A DNA stretch of 64,000 nucleotides from Dipteris shenzhenensis. Taxonomy: Eukaryota > Polypodiophyta > Polypodiopsida > Gleicheniales. The notes under the pieces were generated by a model. It was not told the origin of the DNA and did no database searches. It was given only the letters and a program-made list of their open reading frames with translations. The DNA is taken from assembly GCA_047967505.1 (NCBI GenBank), contig CM106540.1; one strand, given 5' to 3'. This document shows, in pieces, positions 32,811 to 45,200 of this stretch; positions within the stretch are counted from its first letter, which is position 1; each line of letters opens with the position of its first letter. The position numbers and the translations under genes were made by a program.

Positions 32811-34239
32811 GGGCGTGAAATTCTAAGTACTTTAATGTACTACAAGACCGTGACAACTTTGGTTTTAAAAGTCAAGCGTGGGCTTAATAATGTGCAATTA
32901 AACGCAGCACGGTGCCTAGCACATAAGCGTAATTAATCCCTAGGCCTAAAGGCATTCCAAGTAATCAAAAGAGTGGTTGTTGAAAAATGATGATGTGGCA
33001 TTTTTAATGGACCCCCTAGAGGGCCATGTACCTTCAGTGGCCCCCCTAGAGTTCCACGTGGCTCTAGTGCCTTCTACATGCTCCTTTGCCATTCCTGGAC
33101 CTTTCTGGGCCTTCTAAACTTCACATGTGTGGTTTTTTCTCTCATTTTCGCCCTTTGTTGAGATTTTGGACTGGTTTTTCAACCTCCTTCAGCTGAATTC
33201 CGTTTTTCTTCATAACTCCTCACCCGTTTGGATTCCTCGACTTCTATTTGGATTCCGATGGCTTCCCCTCTGCCTCCCCTTCGCACTGATATGCTTTTCC
33301 CTCCGTGCGTTTGGTAGAACAGGCAGAGCTAAGCACTTCTTTTGCTGGTCGAATTTGCAAAAGTGGCTTTTTCTGGATCTTTTTGCTTCTACAGCCTCCT
33401 AGTCCTCTCCTCTTGCAAAGCTACAGCTTCCTATTGAATTTCGAGTGGTCCCACGCACTGGTTGACTGGTTTTTCTCAGTTTTGGAGGACTTTTCGGGAA
33501 TGAAACTTCTCCAAAACCTTCTCAATGCATTCCTCTCTGAAGCACGCTTCTTTTGAGCCCAAGAAATCCTACTTCTTTGCGACAGTAGTGCTTCTTTTCG
33601 CATTTTTCAATGGAATTCTTGATGGTCGGCTCTTGTAAATGCTCTTTCTTCATACCTTTGCACTCCTCTTTGGTTGAGAATGCAATTGGGCATTGGCTAC
33701 TATGTCCTCTTGGCGATTGAGGACTTGGTTCGAGTTTTCAAGACTTGGTGAGTTGTGATTTTGCTACTGCAATTTCTTTTTGCCATAAGCTATTGGGGTG
33801 CAGTGTGGTTGCCTCTGGATAGCCAATGGAATTGCACTCGAAAAAGAGAATGCCTTTGGATTGAGCCTATGGGTTAAATGCACTTATGTGATGGTGTTCT
33901 ATACTTGAAAGCCTTGCAAAGGCTCAATGAATTGGGACTGCGTGCTCAGTTACAGAAAAGGTCTCCCAAATGCAACTTGTAATCATTTCACTGTGAAATA
34001 TAAAGAAATACCGAAAGGGACGCCACGGTGTTTGAGGCCAATCGGGTGCGAACTTGTCTATGTTTGTTGAGCAGGGGCATTCTGGCCTCCATCCCTTTTT
34101 CAATGGTTTTGTTTGTGAACAAATGGGTAAATGCCAAATGGTGATCATGCAATGGTTAATGGTTGTGATATATGCTTTGTGAGCTGTAAATAAGTGCTGA
34201 AGTGATTAAAGGTTTAGTTCCACTGCCCTCTAAGTGATT
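32803..34239 (+). other. G2 5' LTR/leader, noncoding
   Basis: AT-rich start, then pyrimidine-rich exon-like sequence (33130-33600). Long ORFs are absent on both strands. It resembles an LTR plus 5' UTR, but no second copy exists in the window to prove LTR status. Confidence 0.4.
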
Positions 34240-37200
34240 AAATGGGGTCATCCGGCATGTGTGATATGGCCAACCCTGAACTCAACACACTTGTCACTCC
34301 TATCATTGGCAAGTTGAGGATGCATATCCAGGGATATCAGGATGCAGAGGATTTCTACATTATGCCTTTGCCAGAGTGTGATGCTTTGCTTAGATTTCTT
34401 TAACTCATAGAGGCAAAAATCATGTACTTGATCTAAAGTTGAGATTGGAGTCCATCCCTATAGTTTCAGCTTCTTGTATTTCCAATGTAATAAAGCGTCA
34501 TATTTCAACGTACTTGATTTTTGTCAAAGAGGACAACCAACCAGTTCAGGAAGGCTCTATTCTTTCTGCTTTAGATAGAGAAAGGGCTGCTTTTATTTCA
34601 GATTTTCAGGATTGTTTCTCAAATGCACTTCCTCAAGAATTACCTCCCAAGAGGCCCTAGGATCATCAAATTGATATAATTCCAGAAAGCTCACCGCCTA
34701 ATATACCTCCCTATCATGTCAGTAAGGCACAACAGGAAGAGATAATGTCACAAGTGAAGGAACTCCCTATCGTGCTTTAGATAGAGAAAGGGCTGCTTTT
34801 ATTTCAGATTTTCAGGATTGTTTCTCAAATGCACTTCCTCAAGAATTACCTCCCAAGAGGCCTGCGGATCATCAAATTGATATAATTCCAGAAAGCTCAC
34901 CGCCTAATATACCTCCCTATCGTGTCAGTAAGGCACAACAGGAAGAGATTGTCACAAGTGAAGGAACTCTTGGAAAAGGAATTAATACAACCAAGTAATT
35001 CTCCTTACTCTTCCCCTATGTTACTAGTGCAAAAGAAGGATGGCAATTGGGGAATGTGTATTGATTATAGGGCTTTGAATAAAGTCACAATTAAGAACCG
35101 TTTTCCAATTCCATGCATTGATGATATATTGGATCGGTTGGAAGGTTCCTCAATGTTTATTCGTATAGACCTTAAAAGTGGATACCATCAGATAAGGATA
35201 CGGCCTGAAGATGTCTACAAGACTGCCTTCCGCACTTCATTTGGCTTATATGAGTTCCTTGTGATGCCTTTTGGTTTGACTAATGCACCTGCCACTTTCA
35301 ATAGAATGATGGACAGAATTTTTAGAGCACACAAAAAGTTTGTGGACACTTTCTTCGATGACATCATTGTGTTCTCTAAAAATGAGCAGGAGCACAGGAA
35401 ATGCCTCACTATTGTGTTTCAAGAGTTGAAAAGGCACAAGCTGTTAATAAACACCAAGAAAAGTGAGTTCTTTATGCATGAGATTCAAAAAAGATCGAGC
35501 TTCATCTGCACATGTGGCTTATATTTCCGAAACTTCTTACGTTGGGAACTGTGGGGTATTTTTTCCACTGGTAAGGTGTTTCCAAGTAAGGGTTCATGTG
35601 CTGCACATACTCCTTCCAGTCCCTCAGGGGACCATTCAAGAGGCGGTGGTTCTGATTTTGAGGAAGCTGACTTTGCAAGGTACAATTCGACGATCCTTGA
35701 TTGGACTCATTCGAATTCATTGAAGTGCACGGCCTTGGCTTTTCTGCAATTTCCTCCTTCAGCTTTCTTGCGGGATCTTCTACTGTTATTCAACTGCGGA
35801 GGTTCAACTTTTGGGAGCTCGACTGCCATTAGGGCATGCAGAATGGCTAAGTCATTATCAAAGATTTGATCTTCAATTTCAGCATTCGCAGCCTCTGTTT
35901 CAATGGAGTCAAGATGGATCCTGCAAAAGTTGAGGCCATAAGGAGTTGGCCAATTCTAAAAAATCTGCATGAAGTCAAAAGCTTCCTTGGGTTGTGTTCA
36001 TACTATCAGAGGTTTATAAAGTACTTTGCAGAAATTGCTTCTCCCTTGCATGCTTTACAGAAGAAAGCTGTACCGTTTTGGTGGGGACCAAAGGAAAATG
36101 CAGCTTTTGAAGAGCTGAAGCAAAAGTTGTGTTCTGAGCCCGTTATTATCTTGCCAGATCTTGCAAAACCCTTTGTTGTAACTTGTGATGCATGTGGGAA
36201 CAGCATAGGCACTTTGATGCAGGATGGCAGAGTGGTTGCATATGAGAGTAGAGTTCTCAAAGATGCTGAATTGTACTTGCAGACGTAGGAGAAGGAAATG
36301 TTAGCAGTGATACATGCTTTGACCACATGGAAACATTACCTTCTTGGAGCTGATTTTTATGTACATGCAGATCATCAGTCACTTAGATATTTTCTCATGC
36401 AGAGAAAATTATCTGAAAAGCACATGAGATGGGCTAACTTCCTCTCAATGTTTCATTTTCAAATTGTACATGTGCCGGGTAACAAAAATGTCGTGGCTGA
36501 TGCACTTTCCAGGAAACCACAGCTCGAAGCAGTCTCCAAGAAACCCAGTGTTTCAGCAGTGAGCATTGCTTACAACAATGTGTTAGATGTGATGAAAGAT
36601 CAGTATGTTAATGATGCTGATTTTTCAACTATTTATAATCGCTTTTTGATGGTCAAAGGCATGATTACTATATGTTGAAAGAGGGTTTCATTTTGATGCA
36701 TGGACGACTCTGTGTCATTGATCAAATGCGACAGAAAGTCATAATGGAAAATCATGCTCCTCCATATGCAGGACATAGGGGAATTACAGCAACAATTACA
36801 GCAGTGGAGCAATACTTTTATTGGCCATCTTTGAGGAAAGATGTGGAAGAATATGTGAGAACATGCATGGTTTGTAAAAAAGAAAAGTTTGACAGGCAGA
36901 AGGCACCTGGGTTGTTACACCCTTTGCCAATTCCGGATAGACCATGGCAAAGCATAGCGATGGATTTTGTGTTTAATCTTCCACGTACTCCTACTAGACA
37001 TGATGGATTGTGGACAATTATTTGCAAGTTTAGCAAACAAGCCCACTTTGTGCCAGTAAGAAAGAAAATTACAGCAGGTCAAATGGCCAAATTGTTTCTA
37101 CAACATGTCTTCAAGTATCATGGGATGCCTGAATCCATAATCAGTGATAGAGATCCGAGGATGACCAGCCTCTTTTGGAGAGGACTGTTTGAAAATATGG

Positions 37201-38098
37201 GCACTACGCTGAATTTTTCGTCATCTTTTCACCCTCAGTCTGATGGACAATTGGAGCAAGAAAACTCTACCATCTTGGATATGTTTAAATCCTATGTCTC
37301 AGACCACAAAATCAAATGGGAGCATTATTTGCCTTTGCTGGAATATGCTTACAATAATACGGTGCACACATCCACAGGTAAAGCAAATTTTGAAATAGTG
37401 AAAAGTTGGAGGAAGGCGAACTGACAGATTCACTTGGGATATTGCAGCTTTACCTTGATGCTTTCCGGTTAGAGCTGACAACAGTCCAGGCTCCTACAGG
37501 TAGTTCAGCAGAGCGAGCATCTGGAGCATTACCTGGTGTTCGAGAGAAGGGTAGCACCTCCACTCCCTCAGTACAGACGGGCTCACCGTGATTTCATGAG
37601 GTCGCTTGATGACACTGTATGTTTCATCTGAGATACTAAGCTGGGGTTTTGCGGCGTTTTCAAAAGGCAAGGCTAAAAATTAAGAAAGGCAAGGAAAGGT
37701 TGTACACAAAGCTGAACATGCGTTACTATGATCCTTTCCAGGTTTCTGAAAAGATAAACGAGGTAGCTTACAGGCCGAAGTTGCCTCCGCATTGGAAGAT
37801 ACATAATGCCTTTCATGTGAGCTTGTTAAAGCAATATCATGGAGATGTTCCCAAGGATTTACCTGATGAGGTACAGCCTAAAGTGGAAGAACAGGATGAA
37901 CTTCTGGTCCCAGAGCCGATTCTGGCACACAGAGATAGAAAGCTCAAGGGTAAAGTTATCCGTCGCTACTTGGTAAAATTTCAAAATTACCCATCACTTG
38001 ATGCGAAATGGATGGAGGAAGGTGAACTGGCAGATTCACCTGGGATATTGCAGCTTTATAAAACCAGACTGACCGGTGAAAGACAGCTATGGCTTCAA
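34240..38098 (+). pseudogene. G2 pol: PR-RT-RH-IN-chromodomain, rearranged
   Basis: The protease C-terminal half (LVTPIIGKLRMHIQGYQDAEDF, near 34290) is followed by [51 protein letters not shown], catalytic [10 protein letters not shown]. RNase H (VTCDACGNSIG, EKEMLAVIHALTTWKHYL) comes next. Integrase has the zinc-finger tail CMVCKKEKFDR and core MDFVFNL, SDRDPRM and DGQLEQENST. A chromodomain-type end follows (RYLVKFQNYPSLDAKWMEE). Structural damage: a 206-bp tandem duplication (34567-34978), a ~385-bp foreign insert after 35489, a stop at 36286, and a ~240-bp copy of an element 3' end within IN (37404-37645). gag is absent. Confidence 0.85.
34567..34978 (+). repeat. 206-bp tandem duplication in G2
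   Basis: Copies 34567-34772 and 34773-34978, both starting TGCTTTAGATAGAGAAAGGG, cover the protease-RT linker (SDFQDCFSNALPQELPPKRP). The second copy is out of frame. Confidence 0.9.
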
Positions 38099-38982
38099 TA
38101 TCACCACTCTTAAACGACGGGATTTATACTCTCAAAAGCTCTCCCTCACTCCCTCTCTCTGGAGATGCACTAGGGCCCAGGACAATTTGTCGGGCTGGAC
38201 CTCCCCGAAGGTCTTTATTCATCCAAGAAAATCTGTTACAGAAGTTCAGCGTAGAGCTATCTCGTAAATCTCTATCTTACAAAACGTGAATAATCTCTTC
38301 TTTTACAAGAGCTTCAAGCTCCATTCAAATTGGCAACATGCCACTTGTCTAAAATCTAGACTAAATCCTATTACAAGCCACTAAGGGCCATTCTGGAGTC
38401 TTCAAAGCTCTCGGTCACACGAACCGCCTCCTAGATGCTTGTCAGGCTCCCATTTCGCTTAGGAAAAATAATCCTTCCTAGTACCTGCAACAATTAATTA
38501 AAGCGCACCACCATGGTACCCATTAATTGTTAGCGATTTGCATGCAAATAACACACTGTGGACTAATCCTAGTCACGGTGGGCGTCCCCACTGAACACAT
38601 GTGCACATCTAAACAAATATATATACAAATAAACATATATATATTCTCTGGTTGACCGTAGTCAACACTCTTGATTATAATTAAAGAGCTTTGACCAAAG
38701 GTCAAGGCGCCTTAATTATAGCCAAGTCTCTCCAACCAAAGTTGGCACATCTTGGTTAATCAGGGTTAACCCTCTTGGTGCATGCCAAGTCTTGTTGACC
38801 GAAGTCAACACTCTCTGACCGCAGTCAGGTTTACTTGACTGGAGTCAAGTATCTTTGACCGTAGTCAATCCTTTGACCATTAAAATAACTCTTTGACCAT
38901 AATTAACATATAAAACTCTTTGATTATGATCAAATAAATGGTCAACTGTACTTTGACTTAGGATATTTACATTGTAGTGACA
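38099..38982 (-). repeat. Putative 3' LTR of G1
   Basis: On the minus strand the G1 integrase stop (38997-38995) is followed by AAGCCGAGGGGA and then TGTCACTACAATG, a normal polypurine tract/LTR start for a chromovirus. The sequence has an A/T-rich block with TATATATAT (38615-38645), AATAAAGACC (near 38215) and ends near GTGATA at 38099. No second copy is present in the window, so the left limit and LTR status are inferred. Confidence 0.5.
38651..38868 (-). promoter_or_regulatory. Array of six TTGAC-N4-GTCAA palindromes
   Basis: Six palindromes: 38651-38666 (GTTGAC CGTA GTCAAC), 38691-38705 (TTGACC AAA GGTCAA), 38794-38809, 38815-38828 (CTGAC CGCA GTCAG), 38833-38850 (ACTTGAC TGGA GTCAAGT) and 38855-38868. 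The last four are spaced about 20 bp apart. TTGAC is the W-box core bound by plant WRKY factors. The array lies in the first third of the putative G1 LTR, the U3/promoter position. A regulatory role is inferred. Confidence 0.55.
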
Positions 38983-38994
38983 TCCCCTCGGCTT

Positions 38995-40965
38995 CTATTC
39001 AGTTGACCTCAACTGAAAAGCTTCCTTGTAAACATCCAAAAGTTGTGGATGATCGGATAGCATGTCTTCGTCCATCCACTTGGCATCTAACGTCGTATAA
39101 TTCTTGAATTTTGCAAGATACCTGTAAAACTCCTTACCCTGAGGGCCTTTACGTACAATATGGTACACAATTTGCTCTGGCTGAAGGACTTCCTCCAGCT
39201 CATCCACTTCTGGTGGATCTTCTGATACTGGTTCTGTAGGCTCTGGTCCTTGAAATTTCTTTAGAAGACTCACATGGAATGCATTGTGAATCCTCCAATG
39301 CTCTGGCAATGCTAATCTGTATGCAACCTCATTTATTCTTTCTGTAACCCTGAAAGGGCCATAGTATCTGGGAGATAACTTTGCATACACTTTCTGTTTG
39401 CCTTTAAACTTGCGGAGCCTAGCTTTTTCAAACCTCAAAAGTACCCAGTCCCCTTCCTTGAGATCTAGCTGTCTCCTATGTTTATCTGCAGCTCTTTTAT
39501 GTTTCTCTTGAGACCTTTCAATTGCTGTCCGGACTTGGCTGTAAGCTGTCTGGAGGTCTCTTACAAACTGATCAGCTGCAAATATTTCATCTTTGGTCCT
39601 CAATATAGGTGGCAAAATCACTTTCCCATATATGATTTCAAAAGGGGCTTTCCTTGTAGAGCTATGTACTGTATTATTGTAAGCAAACTCTACTAACGGT
39701 AGGTACTTTTCCCAGTCTGAACTTTGGTCACCCACGTAGCATTTCAGCATATCCAAAATTGTAGAATTTGCTACTTCACTTTGACCATCTGTCTAGGGAT
39801 GGAAAGAAGAAGAAAAATTCAGATTCGTCCCCATGTTATCAAATAAAGCTCTCCAGAATAGACTGGTCATTATGGGATCTCGATCACTAACAATGGACTT
39901 AGGCATACCATGATGTTTAAAAATTTGTGCCATGAACAGCTTAGCCATATGATCTGCCTTTATGGTTTTGCGAACCGGAATGAAATGAGCTTGCTTGCTG
40001 AATCTGTCTATGATAGTCCAAATCCCATCATTCCCTGACTTTGATCTCGGCAAATCAAAAATAAAGTCCATTGTAATACTTTCCCATGGTGCCTGAGGCA
40101 CGGGAAGAGGCATAAGTAGGCCAGGTGCCTTCCGTCTATCGTACTTTATTTTCTGACACGTAAGGCATTCAGTAACAAACTGATGTATATCTTTCCGCAT
40201 TCCTGGCCAAAAGAAATACCTCTCTAGGGCTAGAGTTGTTGCTGTAATTCCTCTATGTCCAGCATAGGGAGGTGCATGGCATTCCCCCAAAATCTTTTTC
40301 CTCATCTCCTGGGTGATGCATAGGCAATCATCTTTCATTAAATACCCATCTTTCAGGGAATAGTGACTGGTGGATTGCCCTTCTTGCATTTGCTGTAAAA
40401 TTTCACCAAAATCAGAATCATGAGCATATTGTTCCCTCATGCCTTCCAGGTCCTGATGATAAGCAATAGTTACATTATTGACCTGGGGTCTTCGGGACAA
40501 GGCATCTGCCACTCTGTTCCGAATTCCTGGAGTATGGACAATCTGAAAATGATACATTGACAGCATGTTTGCCCATTTCATATGCTTCTCGGAAAGCTTG
40601 GTCTGAGTCAAAAAGTATCTCAGACTTTGGTGATCTGTTTTGACAGTAAAATCTGCACCCAAAAGATAGTGTTTCCATGTATGGATGGCATGAATTACAG
40701 CCAATAACTCTTTCTCATAGATTCCTAAATATCTTTCCGCATCCCGAAGTCGCCTGCTTTCATAGGCTACTACATGACCATTCTGATGCAATGCAGCCCC
40801 AACACATTCTCCACAAGCATCGCAATCCACATCAAAAGACTGATAAAGATCCGGAACTACCAGAATAGGCTCTGTAGTCAATTTTTCCTTGAGTGTATTG
40901 AATGCTTTCTTCTGTGATAATCCCCATGTGAAGGCTGCATTTTTCTTAGTGAGGTCATGTAATGG
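38995..40965 (-). pseudogene. G1 RNase H, integrase and chromodomain
   Basis: One minus-strand frame runs from the Copia B insertion site (40965; PLHDLTKKNAAFTWGLS) to the stop at 38995, with a single in-frame TAG at 39792-39790 (HP-stop-TDGQ). RNase H: VDCDACGECVGAALHQ, EKELLAVIHAIHTWKHYLLG, KTDHQSLRYF. Integrase: GHRGITATT, CLTCQKIKYDRRKAPGLL, MDFIFDLPR, VSDRDPIMTS, DGQSEVANST, so D, D and E are present. Then GDWVLLRFEKARLRKFKGKQ and a chromodomain-like end FYRYLAKFKNYTTLDAKWMD. Chromodomains in this lineage steer integration toward chromatin marks. Apart from the one stop it is well preserved. Confidence 0.9.
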
Positions 40966-41241
40966 TGTTGGAATTATATCTATAATTCAGCAGTGACCAA
41001 TGTAATATAATAAGTTAGTTAGGGGCACTTTTCCCTCTTTTAGAGGTTTTTCCCCCTAACTGCAGTTAGTTCACTAACTATGGTTAGTGACTACTAAGGT
41101 TTTGTCACTATGACAAAACCTTATCTACACTACTTTGTGTTGTACTCTTTTACACACTCTATTGAGCAACTACAGCTTTCAAGCTTACGTCTCTCTCACT
41201 CTCTCTTGCTCTCACTCTCTCTATCTATCTCCATTCCTTCA
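40966..41241 (+). repeat. Copia B 5' LTR
   Basis: 276 bp, TGTTGGAATTATAT to CCATTCCTTCA. It contains the inverted motif AGTTAGTTCACTAACTATGG and a pyrimidine-rich end. I see no difference from the 3' copy. Confidence 0.97.
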
Positions 41242-41243
41242 TA

Positions 41244-41255
41244 TGGTATCAGAGC
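41244..41255 (+). other. Copia B primer-binding site
   Basis: TGGTATCAGAGC starts two bases after the LTR; initiator-Met tRNA type. Confidence 0.95.
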
Positions 41256-41329
41256 AGGTCCAAGAGTCTTGTGCTCCTTGCTCCCTCAAGCTTCAATCAT
41301 AACCTCGACTTTTCAGCCTCAACAAATCA

Positions 41330-41720
41330 GACCGTACAGTCCGTACGACTGTACGGATTTCTATCACCTGCCGTACGAACAGCTTCCCGTACGATTCTGT
41401 CGCCTGCCGTACGATTTCGCCTAAGTACATCGCCGTACATCGTACCTGAGTACATCTCCGTACGATTCTGTCGCCTGCCGTACAAATCCGTACCTCTACG
41501 CCGTACTTCGCCGTACAGCGCCGAATCTGTCAGTCGTACTTCGCCGTACAGCGCCGAATCTGTTCGTCACCTGCAGTCGTACTTGCTGTACCTGTAGTCG
41601 TACTTTGCCGTACCCTGTGACCGTACACCGTACAGCGCCGTCGATCTGTACTGCATTTGCTTTTCGCTGTACCAGCAATCTGTACTTCGCTGTCAATCCG
41701 TACTGCATCTGCTTCAGTAC
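41330..41720 (+). other. GTAC-saturated leader of Copia B
   Basis: About 28 GTAC tetramers in roughly 390 bp, mostly CCGTAC, at the same position as in Copia A. The tract aligns only loosely with A: motif density is conserved better than exact sequence. The TTTGGGGC repeats follow at 41850-42030. Confidence 0.85.
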
Positions 41721-42272
41721 AGCAGCACGGATCTTCTTGGTTTTGGACAAGAGATCTGGCAGGCTAAGTTTTTGGCAGGTCATCTTCATTTTGGCAAGTG
41801 ATTTTTGACAGGCTAAGTTTGCAACAGCCATTGTTTGGCTAAGTATTCTGCTAGAATATTTGGGGCATTTTGCAGATTGAAGCCATTGCAATCATTGGGC
41901 AATTTTGAAGCTATCACAAGAGCAAAATTGCAGATTTATCTGAAATTTGGGGCTTTTGTATTAAAATTGCAGATTTGGGGCTTTTGACATTTTTACCCCT
42001 TTCTGGCTGCAATTTCTAGCTACAAATTGGGGCTTTTGTGTTTGGAGAGCATTTTTTGGAGTATTCAGTATATACTGCCTTTATTGGAGTGTTTGGAACA
42101 CTTTTGGCAGATTTTGGAGAGTGTTCTATGCTTGGACAGATTTCTGACAGCTCAAGTGCAGAAATCTAAGTTGCTTATACAGCCCGTGCTTGGGTGTGGT
42201 TTTTGGGAGTTGTGCATTTTATTCCCAGTAAGGGAATTCAGCTTTGTATCTGCTTCAATTCTTTTTTCAGAT

Positions 42273-45200
42273 ATGGCCCATCAAAATCAGAATGATTTTC
42301 AGTTCGGTGGTCTTTCTCAGGAAGACAAATTGGATGGTACCAACTACTCCCTCTGGAGTTTCATGGTACGTAATATTCTGATTTCTCGCAATCTATGGGA
42401 TTATGTCAATGGGGATGAAATCCGACCAGCAGATATTGCACCTGCTACCCCTCCTCACCAAGGAGGTGGAAGAGGTCGTGCACAAGGTGCAGCTGCAGGA
42501 CAAGTTGTTGGTGCAGCTACAGTTAATACTCCTGAACAAAAGAGATGGGATTCACGGGATGCCTTAGCCTTGTCTTGCATCTCTCTTTCAGTGAAAAGAT
42601 CAATCATTCCGCATATCCGGTCGTGTAAGACCTCCAGGGCAGCGTGGGATATTTTGGAAAGCATGTATGCAGCACGGAATGATGCCAGGGTATCTTTTTT
42701 AAAAAGAGAGTTGAGCAATACACATATGGAGGAGGGTGACTCCATGTCAGCCCACCTCACTAAGCTACAGGATCTCAGAGAGCAGTTGTTAAATATAGAT
42801 GAAATTATTCCTGATTCAGAGATGATTACAACCACTCTGAATTCTCTTCCTGAGTCTTATCTCAGCTTTCATACTTCGCTGAATTTATCATTGAGGGGGG
42901 GTGCAAATCCTCTTTCTTTTCATGAGCTGATAGGACTTCTGCTTCAGGAAGAGCAGACCAGGAAAAATTTGGCTTCACGTGCAGGTGAACAAGCAATGCT
43001 CTCAAAATTCAAATCAAAAACAAAGGGACAGGCAAAAACAGCAGCAAATCAGCCTTCCAGTGGGTCAGGACAGCCTTCACAAAAGGCTAAAAGTGATGCA
43101 AGCAAGCCCAAAAAGAAGGGTTTCTGTCACTACTGCAAAAAGCTAGGTCATCACATAGCAGAATGCAGGAAAAGGATTGCAAAGGAAAAGAAAAACAGCT
43201 CAGGAATGGCTGTTTCAGATTCAGCCCCTTGTGCATCTGACAGTGGGGATGCTGCAGCCAACTTTGTTGGTCAAGATTATGCCTTTTTATCTTGCATTTC
43301 TGATTCTAGGTTGGCTGTTCCAGATGCTCAAGCTAGTACAGCTTCATGCAGTGATGATACATATGCATTTTTGACTTGCAGTTTTGACTCTCCTTCAGAT
43401 GCATCTGCTTTCAATGTTGATGAAACACTGAACACATGGTATTTTGACAGCGGTGCATCCAAGCACATCACTTCGAGGAAGTGTCTCTTTACTTCCTTGA
43501 ATCCACCCCCTGTTGGTAAGAAAGTCACTTGTGCCAACAACTCCTCATATTCAGTACGTGGCACAGGAGAAGTTGAGCTCACTGCAATTGATGGCTCAAT
43601 TTTCAGACTTTCTGATGTTTTATATGTGCCTGGCATAACCAAAAATCTCCTTTCAGTGTCCACTCTTAACAGAGATGGATTTCAGGTCATCTTTGAGGAT
43701 GACAAATGTGCTGTCCGAGACAGGGAAGCTAACTATGCCTTAATGTTATCTGGTACCCTGCTGCGTGGGCTTTTTCAGCTTGATATTTTTCAGAAAAGAG
43801 CAGCTCATGCTTTGGCAATTTCTTCCCCTACAGTTGCCATGCAAAATGCAGAATTATGGCATGCCAGATATGGCCACATGAATTACAACAGCTTGATGAC
43901 ACTTCAAAAATTTTCAATGGTTGATGCATTGCCCCCTCTTGAGATACCTCCTCCACATGCCTGTGAAGGGTGCATTTTAGGTAAAATGCATAGATTTCCC
44001 TTCAAGAAGGATGGTTCAGTTAAAGCTGTTCACAAATTGCAGCTTATACACAGTGATGTCTGTGGTCCCATGAGGACTCCTTCATTGGGTGGTCATCTCT
44101 ACTTTGTCACATTTATTGATGACTACTCCAATTTTACTTGGGTTTATGGGCTGAAAAAGAAATCTGAAGTGTTCACAGTGTTTAAACACTTTTCAGCCAT
44201 GGTTGAAAATGAAACCGGGCTCAAGATACAGATATTACGCACGGATAGAGGTGGGGAATACCTATCTGCAGAATTTGATGCTTTCCTCAAACAAAAGGGT
44301 ATTGTGCATCAGCTCACAGTCAGGCTGACCCCTCAGCAAAATGGCAAAGCTGAGAGGAAAAATAGAACCCTCATGGAGATGGACAGATGTATGCTGAAAA
44401 GCAAACACATGCCTCATAAATTCTGGTTAGAGGGTTTGATGTGTGCCAATTACATTTTGAACAGGGCTCCCACTAAGGCTTTAAAAACAAAAACTCCTTT
44501 TGAGGTGTGGAATGACAGGAAGCCTTCAGTGGATCACTTCCGAGTCTTTGGATGCCTTGCCTATGCACATGTGCCAGTTGAATTTAGGCACAAATTGTCA
44601 GATAAAGCCATCAAATGCATATTTGTTGGATACAGTGCAGAAAGCAAGGGGTATCGTCTCTACAATCCTGCTACACGCAAAATCATTGTAAGTAGAGATG
44701 TGATATTTTCTGAAAATTCAGCTTACACTCAGGCTGATTTTCAAATGCCTTCACCTTCAGAAGATGTATTTCAAGGGTTGCTACCCATTGCTTTGGGTTC
44801 CCCTGCTGATTTTTCTGATCCAAATCAGAATTTACAGCAACCTTCACATGCTTCAGTTCCGCCACGGGATGTCATGCCTCCTCCACAGGAAGTGGAACAA
44901 GTGGTACAGCAAGAAATTGCAGACATACATGCAGCAAAAACAGTCCCAAACTGGCTGTTACAGACTCTCCGGGAGAGTAAACTTGATGCTCCGTTACCTG
45001 GCAGGACTCGCAGTGCAGCAAGGCACATGGAAGGTGCTAATTCAGTGGAATCAGCATATGCAGGTACTCTCCTTGATGAAGAGGAGCCTGCCACATTTGA
45101 AGAGGCACAAGGTAATGTGCATTGGATGAATGCCATGCACGATGAGTTGCAGTCCATTGCCAAAAATCAGACTTGGGATGTTGTGGACTTGCCACCGGGT

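Larger units (their letters stand above)
32803..38098 (+). mobile_element. G2: plus-strand Ty3/gypsy chromovirus, 3'-truncated
   Basis: It starts TGTCACGGGGGCGTG, a plausible LTR start. About 1.4 kb of noncoding sequence precedes a damaged protease-RT-RNase H-integrase-chromodomain reading (34240-38098). No gag and no 3' LTR are visible. At the right it abuts the putative 3' LTR of G1. Its primer site was not found, so the 5' LTR limit is unknown. Confidence 0.65.

Noticed and set aside
32803-38982. TGTCAC...GTGACA ends read as one DNA transposon with inverted termini
   Set aside because: Flanks CTTTG and TCCCC do not match, and the interior is two gypsy elements in opposite orientation. The hexamers are better explained as two independent LTR starts.
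42027-42272. Upstream in-frame extension of Copia B gag (82 codons)
   Set aside because: The matching Copia A region is noncoding leader and the start at 42273 aligns with the ATG of Copia A, so the extension is chance openness.
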